From NCBI GenBank assembly GCA_017629985.1, contig JAGBWD010000016.1, forward strand, positions 1 through 49,013: DNA of 49,013 nucleotides, given 5' to 3'. The DNA is from Alistipes sp. Its GTDB lineage: Bacteria > Bacteroidota > Bacteroidia > Bacteroidales > Rikenellaceae. Below the pieces are notes generated by a model that did no database searches, was not told the DNA's origin, and worked only from the letters and a program-made list of their open reading frames with translations. The translations under genes and the position numbers were made by a program. Positions 35,554 to 43,478 of this stretch are shown here, one piece after another. Position 1 is the stretch's first letter. Each line of letters begins with the position of its first letter.

Positions 35554-37083
35554 ATGAGCATTTTACGAAGCATAAATTTCGCTGTACTACTATCACTTTC
35601 TGTTATACTCTTTTGTGGTTGCAAGAAGGAGGCTCCTATCGTCATACCCGAGGTTAATGACACCAGCATCAATGTTGTAAATTATGAGGGTGTGTACTCA
35701 TATTTGGAGCAGGAGGCAACGATTAAGTACACCATTAATAACGATCTTCTAACTCCTGATACTACATTTACCGCCATATCTAACGTATCATGGGTAAGCA
35801 TCATAAGTAGCTCCGAGATAGGCGCTATAGAGATTCATATTGATAGAAATGATGGTGAAAGACGCGAGGCCGAGATAACCATATCTGCCCCAGGGTATGA
35901 CACTACCACAACATCAATAACACAGCTTGGTCTTCCCACAGGCGATGCTACTCATACGCTAATGTTCTTCTTCTGTGGCACAAGCCTAAATAGATTTTTC
36001 AAGAAAAATTTGGAAGATGCCATGGTTGCTATCAAAGCTGGTGTAATAGGTAATAATCGTGTGGTGATATTTCGTCAAGATACATCTAGTAAGGCATATA
36101 TCAATGAGTTGTACTACGATGAGGCAAACAACAAATGTGTTGAGACACGTATCAGAGATATTTCGCCAATCACCAAGAATCAGGTTTTAAGCCCCGAGGA
36201 GATTAGCCAATATATATCGTTGATGGCTGCTGTAGCTCCTGCCGAGAGATATGGTCTTGTGATGGCTGGTCACGGTCACGGATGGATAACACGCGAGATA
36301 ATTGAGAGTGACAGCGATATCTCCACATATAGCGCAGGGTACAACCCATGGATACCTGCCGTAGGTGCCGAGGTTACACGCGACTTTGGCGAGAGCAACG
36401 TACGTATGAATATTGATGAGATTGCAGAGGGCATTGAGTTGTCGGGAGTAGAGCTAGATTATATTCTTTTTGACGCCTGCTTCATGTCCAATATTGAGGC
36501 GATATACGATCTTCGCAACTCGGCAAACTACATCATCGCATCACCAACAGAGATTATGGGTAATGGCTTCCCATACCATCGCACACTACCCTACCTCTTT
36601 AACAATTATGGCGAGTCTTCAGACTATGTAGGTGCCGCGGAGAGCTACCATAAATTCTACCGCGATGAGTATGTCAGCAACTATCGTTGTGGTTCAGTTA
36701 CCGTTTATGATTGCTCTAAAATTGAGGCACTTGCCGCAGCCACAAGAGAGGTGGTAAAGAGCGCTTCGTATGAGAATATCGACACCTCAAAGCTACAATT
36801 TTATGAGGGGCAACCAATACATTTTTTCTACGACTTTGGTGAGTGGGTAAACGTCATCGCCACAGACGATGTAGCGCTTAAAAACTTCAACATCACATTG
36901 GATGAGTGTGTTGTAAAATCCTTCTCCCTAGACTCATTCTACTCGGCATACGGAAATTCTGGTACATACCCCATTGACCTAGATGTATACTCGGGTGTTA
37001 CAACATCTGCACCAAGCACAGCATTCCCCAATGGGTGGATGACAACAAATTGGTATAATGATGTCATCAAGTTGGAAAATTAA
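35554..37083 (+). CDS. BACON-domain clostripain-like (C11) peptidase, lipoprotein
   Basis: 509 aa. Lipoprotein signal with the Cys at 21 or 23 (LFCGC). Residues about 38-126 are a BACON-type beta domain (ISNVSWVSIISSS; REAEITISAPGYD). The C11 caspase-like domain follows: VIFRQDTS, catalytic His in VMAGHGHGW (240-242) and catalytic Cys309 in LFDACFMSNIEA. Clostripains cut after Arg or Lys and often need self-cleavage to become active. A surface or periplasmic location fits the lipid anchor. It has its own promoter and is followed by ffh. Confidence 0.9.
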   Translation: MSILRSINFAVLLSLSVILFCGCKKEAPIVIPEVNDTSINVVNYEGVYSYLEQEATIKYTINNDLLTPDTTFTAISNVSWVSIISSSEIGAIEIHIDRNDGERREAEITISAPGYDTTTTSITQLGLPTGDATHTLMFFFCGTSLNRFFKKNLEDAMVAIKAGVIGNNRVVIFRQDTSSKAYINELYYDEANNKCVETRIRDISPITKNQVLSPEEISQYISLMAAVAPAERYGLVMAGHGHGWITREIIESDSDISTYSAGYNPWIPAVGAEVTRDFGESNVRMNIDEIAEGIELSGVELDYILFDACFMSNIEAIYDLRNSANYIIASPTEIMGNGFPYHRTLPYLFNNYGESSDYVGAAESYHKFYRDEYVSNYRCGSVTVYDCSKIEALAAATREVVKSASYENIDTSKLQFYEGQPIHFFYDFGEWVNVIATDDVALKNFNITLDECVVKSFSLDSFYSAYGNSGTYPIDLDVYSGVTTSAPSTAFPNGWMTTNWYNDVIKLEN

Positions 37084-37102
37084 GATATATTCTATATCTT
37101 TG
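37072..37102 (+). promoter_or_regulatory. Promoter of ffh
   Basis: TTG (37072-37074, inside the end of the preceding gene), 20 nt, TATCTTTG (37095-37102). Confidence 0.75.
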
Positions 37103-37142
37103 TGCGCCTAAAGAGGAAATAATTAAAAGATAATATACTACT

Positions 37143-38483
37143 ATGTTTGAAAATCTAACCGAGAAACTTGAACGCTCGTTTAAAATCCTAAAGGGTGAGG
37201 GTCGCATTACGGAGATTAACGTTGCCGAGACCCTTAAGGAGATACGCCGCGCACTTATAGATGCCGATGTTAGCTACAAAGTAGCCAAGACATTCACCGA
37301 TGAGGTAAAGCGTAAGGCTCTAGGTCAGAATGTGCTTACGGCAGTGAAGCCTGGCCAGATGATGACCAAGATTGTCCGCGATGAGTTGGCAGAACTAATG
37401 GGTGGCACAGCAACAGACGTAAACCTTGAGGGTAATCCTGCGGTAATCCTCATTGCCGGTCTTCAGGGTTCTGGTAAGACAACCTTCTCTGGTAAGTTTG
37501 CCTCATTCCTAAAGAGCAAGAAGAACCGCAAGGTGTTGCTCGTAGCGTGTGACGTATATCGTCCTGCGGCTATCGACCAGCTCAAGATTTTGGGTGACAC
37601 CGTAGGCGTAGAGGTATATACCGAACCAGGAAACAACAACCCAGTAGAGATTGCAAAGAACGCTATCGACTACGCACGTCAAAAGTCATACAACACAGTT
37701 ATTGTCGATACTGCAGGTCGTTTGGCTGTTGATGAGGCTATGATGGTGGAGATTACAACCATCAAGGCTACCATCAACCCTTCGGAGACACTCTTCGTTG
37801 TGGATGCCATGACTGGTCAGGATGCTGTAAATACTGCCAAGGAGTTTAATGACCGTCTTAACTTCGATGGTGTAGTTCTCACAAAGCTCGATGGTGATAC
37901 CCGTGGTGGTGCCGCTATCTCTATCCGCTCTGTGGTAGATAAGCCTTTGAAGTTTATATCATCGGGTGAGAAGATGGATGCCTTGCAGGTGTTCCACCCA
38001 GAGCGTATGGCAGACCGCATCCTCGGCATGGGTGATGTGGTATCACTTGTGGAGCGCGCGCAGGAGCAGTTTGATGAGGAGCAGGCTCGTAAGCTCAAGA
38101 AGAAACTTATCAAAGATCAGTTTAACTTCAACGACTTCCGAGAGCAGATTGCACAGGTAAAGAAGATGGGTAACCTCAAAGACCTGGCATCGATGATTCC
38201 TGGTGTAGGCAAAGCCTTGAAGGATATAGATATCCCAGATGACGCATTCAAGCAGACCGAGGCTATAATCGACTCTATGACTCCCGAGGAGCGCGAGAAA
38301 CCAGAGATTATCAATGCTCGCCGCAGAGAGCGTATCGCCAAAGGCTCTGGAACTACAGTGGCAGATGTAAACCGCCTGTTGAAGCAGTTTGAGCAGACTC
38401 GAAAGATGATGAAGAGCGTAGCTGGTGGTGGTCTACAGCAGCAGATGCGACAGATGAAGCGTGGCGGACATCGCCGTAGATAA
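37143..38483 (+). CDS. ffh: Signal recognition particle protein Ffh
   Basis: 446 aa. N domain (1-90), G domain with P loop GLQGSGKTT (106-114), DTAGRLAVDE, TKLDGDTRGG, and a Met-rich M domain from about 325 (FREQIAQVKKMGNL; SMIPGV; KQFEQTRKMMKSV) with a basic end that binds 4.5S RNA. With the SRP RNA it brings nascent membrane proteins to FtsY. It is monocistronic with a terminator behind it. Confidence 0.97.
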   Translation: MFENLTEKLERSFKILKGEGRITEINVAETLKEIRRALIDADVSYKVAKTFTDEVKRKALGQNVLTAVKPGQMMTKIVRDELAELMGGTATDVNLEGNPAVILIAGLQGSGKTTFSGKFASFLKSKKNRKVLLVACDVYRPAAIDQLKILGDTVGVEVYTEPGNNNPVEIAKNAIDYARQKSYNTVIVDTAGRLAVDEAMMVEITTIKATINPSETLFVVDAMTGQDAVNTAKEFNDRLNFDGVVLTKLDGDTRGGAAISIRSVVDKPLKFISSGEKMDALQVFHPERMADRILGMGDVVSLVERAQEQFDEEQARKLKKKLIKDQFNFNDFREQIAQVKKMGNLKDLASMIPGVGKALKDIDIPDDAFKQTEAIIDSMTPEEREKPEIINARRRERIAKGSGTTVADVNRLLKQFEQTRKMMKSVAGGGLQQQMRQMKRGGHRRR

Positions 38484-38491
38484 TAGATTAT

Positions 38492-38531
38492 AAAGGGAGC
38501 CTGCATACAACCATATTGTGCAGGCTCCTTT
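38492..38531 (+). terminator. Terminator of ffh
   Basis: A 10-bp stem (38496-38505 with 38519-38528), extended by AAA/TTT across one bulged G, with a 13-nt loop. Confidence 0.8.
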
Positions 38532-38621
38532 CATATAAGTTGTATAGCAGAGCATCGCATATTACCCCATACCCCTATTACAGAGAGTGCTTCTGTAATT
38601 ATACATATCAACAAAATCATC

Positions 38622-39164
38622 ATGACCGATATAGAACTTCGCGATACACTGATACGTGGTGATGAGAAGATAACGGAGGAGTTTTTCTTCAAGACCTGCC
38701 GTCCTCTCTTTATCAGCATTCTTCGCCGTATCTTTAACTACACCGTAGACTACGATGAGTGTATCAACGAGCTATATATACACCTCATGGAGGAGGATGC
38801 CCGCCGCCTTAAGCAGTTTGCAGGACGCAGCTCCATATTCCAATGGATGAAGATTGTAGCCACACGTTTTTTCATAAATAAGCGAAATGTGGTGATAGAT
38901 ACCAACTCCTCAAACCCTCTATTAGATAGGGTTGTAATGTTCCAGGGAGCATCATCCGAGGCTAAAGATGATGCGCGCATCGATGTTGAGACCCTCCTTG
39001 CTAGCATGAGCAATAGAAGGTATGCAGAGGTTCTGCAGCGCCTTGTGATTGAGGATGCCGACCCCGAGTTAGTAGCAGAGGAGATGGGGGTAAATATCGA
39101 CAACCTATACAACATAAAGAAACGAGCTATTGCCGCACTCATGCGCATCGTAATAGCTAAATAA
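38622..39164 (+). CDS. Sigma-70 family RNA polymerase sigma factor (ECF-like)
   Basis: 180 aa, ECF size. Region 2 spans about 20-95 (YDECINELYIHLMEEDARRL, then SIFQWMKIVATRFFINKR, the helix that melts and reads the -10/-7 element). Region 4 spans about 125-178 (SNRRYAEVLQRLVIEDADPE followed by VAEEMGVNIDNLYNIKKRA, the helix-turn-helix for the -35/-33 element). It directs RNA polymerase to a special set of promoters. The next gene, 29 nt downstream, has an N-terminus like an anti-sigma domain, so the pair probably works together. Confidence 0.88.
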   Translation: MTDIELRDTLIRGDEKITEEFFFKTCRPLFISILRRIFNYTVDYDECINELYIHLMEEDARRLKQFAGRSSIFQWMKIVATRFFINKRNVVIDTNSSNPLLDRVVMFQGASSEAKDDARIDVETLLASMSNRRYAEVLQRLVIEDADPELVAEEMGVNIDNLYNIKKRAIAALMRIVIAK

Positions 39165-39193
39165 ATGGATAATCATCATAGAGTATATAAGGT

Positions 39194-40171
39194 ATGAGAG
39201 ATGATATGATGACAAACAGCATAACGGAAGAGATGGTCGCCGCATTTCTGGATGGCAATGCCACAGCAGATGAGGTGAGAATGATAGTCGCTACCCTCCC
39301 CCACTCTACGCAACTACAGGAGATAATAGCTATTTCATTAGGCGTAGACCGCGACCTAGCACTCGGTTTTAACATTGAGGAGATACTCCTCAAGAGCGCC
39401 TATGCAGCATCAAGTAAAAGAGGTAATCTCTGTTGCTGGGAGTGCGAAAAGCATATTCTTAATAGACACAACATCAGCTATAACGAGGAGGAGATGCTAA
39501 AACTCGCAAAGACAAACATGTGGCTATGCGAGAGTGGAACGCAGCTTAATAATATTGGTAAGACACTCAACATCCTAGGAATGAGTATTGAGCAGCATTT
39601 TAACGCGACTCTAAAAGATATTAGCGATGCACTAAATAGTGGTAAGGATGTTATCGTAGCTGTAGACGGTGGAGAGCTGCTTGGCGATAGATGGGCAGAG
39701 CTGATGGAGGATATCTTCGAAGGAGAGATACCCGACCATACGGTTGTTGTCCTCGATTACAACACTGCAAACGGCACCATCACACTCTTTGACCCTAATA
39801 GTGACAACAATAGCGACAGCTACCCTATCGAACAATTTATGGATGCGTGGAACGACTCTCGAAACTTCATGGTAACGGCAAAGGACAAGGAGTATGTTCC
39901 ATCTCCTATAGATCTTAGCGATGAGATACTAGATAGCTCTATAGAGGAGATTATAGAGGTATTATCAAAGAATGTGCATGAGGTGTGGGCAAAGTCACGT
40001 GTGCAAGAGGGATGGCAATATGGCCATACCCGTAATGACGAAGATAAGAGACACCCATGTATAATCCCATACGAGAGACTCTCCGAGGGCGAGCGTGACT
40101 ATGACCGAAATACTGTAAAAAACACCCTAAAACTTCTTCAGAAACTAGGATATAAGATTGAAAAGAGGTAA
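39194..40171 (+). CDS. Anti-sigma-like / C39-like peptidase / RyR domain fusion
   Basis: 325 aa without a signal peptide. Residues 8-50 (ITEEMVAAFLDGNATADEVR) resemble the N-terminal helix of zinc-type anti-sigma factors, but lack the HxxxCxxC zinc residues. Residues 78-232 look like a C39-type Cys peptidase: Cys80/81/84 in NLCCWECEKHIL, the WLCESGT loop, the L-x-x-G-K-D-V-I-V-A-V strand, His182 in DHTVVVLDYN and Asp200 in LFDPNSD. Residues 240-325 are a RyR domain, with VHEVWAKSRVQEGWQYG and RHPCIIPYERLSEGERDYDR. RyR domains bind small ligands or peptides in receptors; the bacterial ones are uncharacterised. Together they suggest a sensor that controls the upstream sigma factor, perhaps by proteolysis. 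Starts at 39206 or 39209 are also possible. Confidence 0.8.
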   Translation: MRDDMMTNSITEEMVAAFLDGNATADEVRMIVATLPHSTQLQEIIAISLGVDRDLALGFNIEEILLKSAYAASSKRGNLCCWECEKHILNRHNISYNEEEMLKLAKTNMWLCESGTQLNNIGKTLNILGMSIEQHFNATLKDISDALNSGKDVIVAVDGGELLGDRWAELMEDIFEGEIPDHTVVVLDYNTANGTITLFDPNSDNNSDSYPIEQFMDAWNDSRNFMVTAKDKEYVPSPIDLSDEILDSSIEEIIEVLSKNVHEVWAKSRVQEGWQYGHTRNDEDKRHPCIIPYERLSEGERDYDRNTVKNTLKLLQKLGYKIEKR

Positions 40172-40234
40172 CCCGAGGCTCCTACATATAAAGCCAAAAA
40201 CATAGAGCTAAAGCACATTAGCAAAGCTACGGCT

Positions 40235-41131
40235 CTAGAATTTGGCTTCCTGTAGCTTCGTGCGAAGATACTCCTTAAACTCCTCATTTTCAAGCACCTC
40301 GACATCATCCATAAGACCTAGCACAAAGCGTCCCACGCCGCGATAGTTACACACTTTGGTATCCAACAGCCAGCTATCCCCCTGCTGAATGATATCGCGC
40401 TCGGCCAATGGATACTCCTCGAGGAGCAGGTTGTGCGCCATCATGCCCAAACGGATGCAGACACGGTGTTGCTCAAAGCCTGTCATGCGAAAGATATCAA
40501 TATACCCCTCCTCATGACTCTCGGCATGTTGCCATGTATCATCCAGAATATCTACGCCACCGATGCGCGAGGTCTTGAAAATCTTGTTCAGGCCACTATC
40601 TACCTCGTAGCACCACACCTGAACATAGTTGGTGGTAAAACCGAAAGGCTCAACAACTCTGTCGCGGACAACACCGGTATTTGATGATGCATAGTCGCGA
40701 AGAACAACCTGACGGCGCTGCGTCATAGCCTCAAGTAACGCATTTACATTTTGGGCATTTCTGCCTCGCACAATACTTTGCGCCATAGATGTACAGTCAT
40801 ATATGGATGTCAGTTTACGGCGTAGATTCTGCTTTAGCATATTGGTATCATCGAGGGCCTCTATCAGTTGATTAACAATATGAGCCTCCTCATCAGTGAA
40901 GTGTACCAGCTGTGATATATCCTTAAAGTGACGACTCTCCTTACCAAGCTTATATACCCCACCACCAAGGTTTTGGACTACAAATCCAGCATCCTTGAAT
41001 GTATCTATATATCGATACACAGAGCGATATGTTGTACCTATACGCTCTGCTAGGTCATTGACGGTGTAATTCACATTTCCTGTCATTAGCTTCATAAGAC
41101 GAAGTAGACGTTCTATCTTTGGCTGCTCCAT
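40235..41131 (-). CDS. WYL-domain transcriptional regulator
   Basis: 298 aa. N-terminal winged helix-turn-helix (HTH_11 type: YTVNDLAERIGTTYRSVYRY, residues 21-40) and a WYL domain in the middle (RQVVLRDYASSNTG; VEPFGFTTNYVQVWCYEVDSG). A C-terminal WCX-like extension follows (DSWLLDTKVCNYRGVGRFVL). WYL proteins sense ligands, often nucleic acids or nucleotides, and regulate DNA repair or defence genes. It converges with the RyR gene and points away from tRNA-Lys. Confidence 0.9.
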   Translation of the reverse strand: MEQPKIERLLRLMKLMTGNVNYTVNDLAERIGTTYRSVYRYIDTFKDAGFVVQNLGGGVYKLGKESRHFKDISQLVHFTDEEAHIVNQLIEALDDTNMLKQNLRRKLTSIYDCTSMAQSIVRGRNAQNVNALLEAMTQRRQVVLRDYASSNTGVVRDRVVEPFGFTTNYVQVWCYEVDSGLNKIFKTSRIGGVDILDDTWQHAESHEEGYIDIFRMTGFEQHRVCIRLGMMAHNLLLEEYPLAERDIIQQGDSWLLDTKVCNYRGVGRFVLGLMDDVEVLENEEFKEYLRTKLQEAKF

Positions 41132-41209
41132 AAAAATATTATTTGTGAGTGTAAAGTTCGCAAAAAAATCGATATTACCGCTATATATCTAATTATTTAG
41201 TTGATATTT

Positions 41210-41239
41210 TTGCTAGAATGATTTTTTTAACTATCTTTG
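41210..41239 (+). promoter_or_regulatory. Promoter of tRNA-Lys
   Basis: TTG (41210-41212), 19 nt, TATCTTTG (41232-41239), about 20 nt before the predicted transcript leader ends at the tRNA. Confidence 0.85.
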
Positions 41240-41265
41240 CACCACCAATTGGAATTGGTATCGGA

Positions 41266-41338
41266 GAATCCGTAGCTCAGCAGGTAGAGCACAACACTTT
41301 TAATGTTGGGGTCCCGGGTTCGAGCCCCGGCGGATTCA
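41266..41338 (+). tRNA. tRNA-Lys (anticodon TTT)
   Basis: 73 nt. Acceptor GAATCCG/CGGATTC with discriminator A, D arm GCTCAGCAGGTAGAGC, anticodon stem CAACA/TGTTG around CTTTTAA (anticodon TTT), and T arm CCGGGTTCGAGCCCCGG. CCA is not encoded. Confidence 0.96.
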
Positions 41339-41340
41339 CA

Positions 41341-41374
41341 GAAAAAAGGAGAGTTTAACGACTCTCCTTTTTTC
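41341..41374 (+). terminator. Terminator of tRNA-Lys
   Basis: A perfect 14-bp stem (41341-41354 with 41361-41374) with a 6-nt loop; the 3' arm ends in six T and works as the U tract. The IS element begins 9 nt further on. Confidence 0.92.
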
Positions 41375-41383
41375 GTGAATCAG

Positions 41384-41408
41384 TGTCCCGTCCTGAAATA
41401 GCGTTACA
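41384..41408 (+). repeat. Left inverted repeat of the IS3-family element
   Basis: 25 bp; pairs imperfectly with 42759-42783. Confidence 0.85.
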
Positions 41409-41425
41409 TAATAAAAAGTAAAGCT

Positions 41426-41863
41426 ATGGAAGAAAAGAGTAAAAGCCTGTATGTCAAGCGCACGCAGCGAGACTATCCTATGAGTTTTAAGTTATCGGTA
41501 GTTCGCGAAATCGAACAAGGCGAGTTGTCAGCCAGAGGAGCGATGCTGAAGTATGGTATCCAAGGTCATGGAACGGTGTTGAATTGGTGCCGAAAATTTG
41601 GTAACTTTGACCGAGAAATGGTTGTAAATAATATGAGCAAAGAAAAGACACCCCAGCAACGCATCTTTGAGTTGGAGCAGGAGAATGAACGCCTTCGCCG
41701 ACAGAATGCCTTTTTACAGAAAGAGGTAGAAGATGCAACCGACAAAGCAGGCATTTTGGATATGATAATCAAGATCGCCGAGGAAGAGTTACACCTGCCG
41801 ATACGAAAAAAATTACCACCCGAGCAGTCGAAAGGTACTCCAAAGAGCAAGCGAAACCGATAA
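41426..41863 (+). CDS. IS3-family transposase OrfA
   Basis: 145 aa. Residues 18-60 form a helix-turn-helix (MSFKLSVVREIEQGELSARG, then YGIQGHGTVLNWCRKFG) that binds the IS ends. A leucine-zipper-like coiled coil follows (RIFELEQENERLRRQNAFLQ). Near its end, seven consecutive A (41806-41812) form a slippery site where a -1 shift leads into OrfB, producing the OrfAB transposase. Confidence 0.92.
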   Translation: MEEKSKSLYVKRTQRDYPMSFKLSVVREIEQGELSARGAMLKYGIQGHGTVLNWCRKFGNFDREMVVNNMSKEKTPQQRIFELEQENERLRRQNAFLQKEVEDATDKAGILDMIIKIAEEELHLPIRKKLPPEQSKGTPKSKRNR

Positions 41864-42729
41864 GTGTTCTTTGCCGACTGGTCGGGGTATCACGCCAGAA
41901 GTACTATCGAGATAGGTGGAAAGTCGAGGATATGCAGGACAAAGCTGCCGAGGTAGTGTCGCTTGTGATGGGCATCAGACGTCTTATGCCACGCATAGGT
42001 ACACGCAAACTGTATCACCTATTGGAAGAACCTCTCATCGCTTTAGGCGTAGGGCGAGATAAACTCTTTGATGTGCTACGAGCAAACCATATGCTCATAG
42101 TGCCCAAACGTCAATATCGTCAGACAACCAATTCGAAGCATATGTTTCATAAACATAAGAACTTAGTATTGGATAGAATACCTACGCGACCCGAAGAGAT
42201 ATGGGTGTCGGATATAACCTATGTAGGTGCAAGAAACAAACACACCTATTTGGCATTAGTAACCGATGCCTACTCGAAGAAGATTGTAGGTTATGACCTC
42301 TCTGACTCACTCTCGGCAGAGGGTGCTGTAAGGGCGTTACAGATGGCGTGTCGGGGTAGGATGTATAGGAAACTGCCACTTATACACCACTCGGATAGGG
42401 GCATACAATATTGCTGTGATGACTATCAACGCCAGCTGGAAGAACACCACATACAAGTAAGTATGACCGAGAGTTATGATCCATATGCCAATGCTGTGGC
42501 GGAGAGGGTAAATGCGACAATAAAACACGAGTTTTTATTGGAGGAAATGGAGTGTGATTTAGATACGCAGCAGCGGATAGTAGCTCAAAGTGTGGCGATA
42601 TATAATGAACTGCGACCACACCTTTCATGTGGGATGCTAACGCCCGACGAGATGCACCGCCAATGTGAGAAAGAGATTGTAACTTACAAAACGAAAAATG
42701 ACAACACGGCGCGCCGTGTTGTCATTTAG
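41806..42729 (+). CDS. IS3-family transposase OrfB (made by -1 frameshift from OrfA)
   Basis: Open from the A7 slippery site at 41806-41812. The first ATG in this frame is at 41932, but the coding sequence upstream of it (TTRAVERYSKEQAKPISVL) is clearly OrfB-like, so frameshift fusion is the normal product. Residues counted from that ATG: HTH_21 start (IRRLMPRIGTRKLYHLLEE) and the rve integrase core with Asp94 (VSDITYVGA), Asp155 (HHSDRGIQYC) and Glu191 (NAVAERVNATIKHE), an exact DD(35)E. It cuts and joins the IS ends through a circular intermediate. Confidence 0.92.
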   Translation, partial: KKITTRAVERYSKEQAKPISVLCRLVGVSRQKYYRDRWKVEDMQDKAAEVVSLVMGIRRLMPRIGTRKLYHLLEEPLIALGVGRDKLFDVLRANHMLIVPKRQYRQTTNSKHMFHKHKNLVLDRIPTRPEEIWVSDITYVGARNKHTYLALVTDAYSKKIVGYDLSDSLSAEGAVRALQMACRGRMYRKLPLIHHSDRGIQYCCDDYQRQLEEHHIQVSMTESYDPYANAVAERVNATIKHEFLLEEMECDLDTQQRIVAQSVAIYNELRPHLSCGMLTPDEMHRQCEKEIVTYKTKNDNTARRVVI

Positions 42730-42758
42730 AAAACTTTAATTATTTTTGTGTCAAATCC

Positions 42759-42783
42759 TGTAACACTTTTTTAGGACGACACA
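42759..42783 (-). repeat. Right inverted repeat of the IS3-family element
   Basis: 25 bp; pairs imperfectly with 41384-41408. Confidence 0.85.
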
Positions 42784-43103
42784 CAGTATTTACATTCCCC
42801 CTAAATCCCCCTTTGGCAAAGGGGGACTTGTTTTTACCCACATCTCTTTCCCAATGCCCTAACGGATAAATTCCCTATGATTATACCTAAGCAAAGTAAT
42901 TGGTATTAAACACATTCAAGAAGGCTCGTAACAAACCTCATACTGTACATCTAACCCTCCACGCCTACTCACATAATGCGGGTTGCGGGGATAGAAATAT
43001 GTTTATTGCTCGACCTGTGGTCTGTGCTAAGAGGTATCCCCGCTTCAGCCTTGCTACAATAGCGATGATTCATCGTTTGCAACCCCTTTTACCGCAGTAT
43101 TAT
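42784..43103. other. 320-bp stretch without a supported gene
   Basis: Between the IS and the unknown cluster. It holds one short hairpin (42806-42826) and a distant 8-bp inverted pair GCGGGGAT/ATCCCCGC (42985-42992 with 43036-43043). One 122-codon reading frame crosses it but looks non-coding and overlaps the opposite-strand gene. Confidence 0.6.
42806..42835 (+). terminator. Terminator-like hairpin right of the IS
   Basis: A 9-bp stem TCCCCCTTT/AAAGGGGGA (42806-42814 with 42818-42826) with a 3-nt loop, followed by CTTGTTTTT. It has no obvious gene in front other than the IS. Confidence 0.5.
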
Positions 43104-43403
43104 TTAGTTTGTACTCGGTATCTCGAAATATTTACCCTCCTTGTCGTTGGTTGTCCACGATTCGTCCTCGCCCCACAGCGAGAGATAGTAGTATTCATCG
43201 CCCACAAGGAACGGCAACACAAAGTCGCCAAAGAGAGGATATTCCAACCACTCCTCCTCGATGAATAAAACGCCCTCTCGGAGCTCCATTTTAAGGCTAT
43301 CGGGATAGGTTTTGTAGTCGTGCGACTCCTTTACCGCCTCATATACCTTGCGGGCATTCTCGCCCTCTATTGCAAACTTATTTACTCCCCAAAGTGTACT
43401 CAT
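43104..43403 (-). CDS. Unknown small acidic protein, paralog A
   Basis: 99 aa, acidic, rich in Tyr, Trp, Glu and Asp, with no signal peptide. It is related to the 130-aa protein at 44662-45054: shared pattern FA(I/V)(E/D)GE.A..VY...KESH, then (E/D)GVL.IEE, FLVG..(E/Y)..YSL and TND.EG.YF. No named family is recognised. The size, charge and duplication resemble immunity proteins of toxin loci, which is inference only. It is the last gene of the leftward cluster. Confidence 0.7.
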   Translation of the reverse strand: MSTLWGVNKFAIEGENARKVYEAVKESHDYKTYPDSLKMELREGVLFIEEEWLEYPLFGDFVLPFLVGDEYYYLSLWGEDESWTTNDKEGKYFEIPSTN

Positions 43404-43419
43404 AATCTATCTTATTAGG

Positions 43420-43476
43420 CTATTCAACTGTTTGTGTTGCGTCAGTGAAGTATTTGTCCTCCTTGTCATATGTAAA
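43420..43476 (-). pseudogene. 3' remnant of a third paralog
   Basis: Nineteen codons without a start read FTYDKEDKYFTDATQTVE and a stop. They align with the C-terminus of the neighbouring paralog (WTTNDKEGKYFEIPSTN, stop), including the DKE.KYF core. The remnant fills the gap between two intact genes and begins 3 nt after the stop of the 386-aa gene. It shows that the paralog family was once larger here and lost a member by deletion. Confidence 0.7.
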
Positions 43477-43478
43477 TT

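Larger units (their letters stand above)
41384..42783 (+). mobile_element. Complete IS3-family insertion sequence (1400 bp)
   Basis: Left end TGTCCCGTCCTGAAATAGCG and the reverse complement of the right end TGTGTCGTCCTAAAAAAGTG agree at about 20 of 25 positions (inverted repeats 41384-41408 and 42759-42783) and have the TG...CA tips of the family. The 3-bp sequence CAG flanks both ends (41381-41383, 42784-42786), the expected target duplication. Two overlapping ORFs encode OrfA and a DD(35)E OrfB. Intact ORFs, matched ends and a perfect duplication point to recent insertion and possible activity. Confidence 0.93.

Noticed and set aside
42900-43268. 122-codon rightward frame between the IS and the unknown cluster
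   Set aside because: It overlaps the opposite-strand paralog A, which has a homolog, and shows no recognisable protein pattern.
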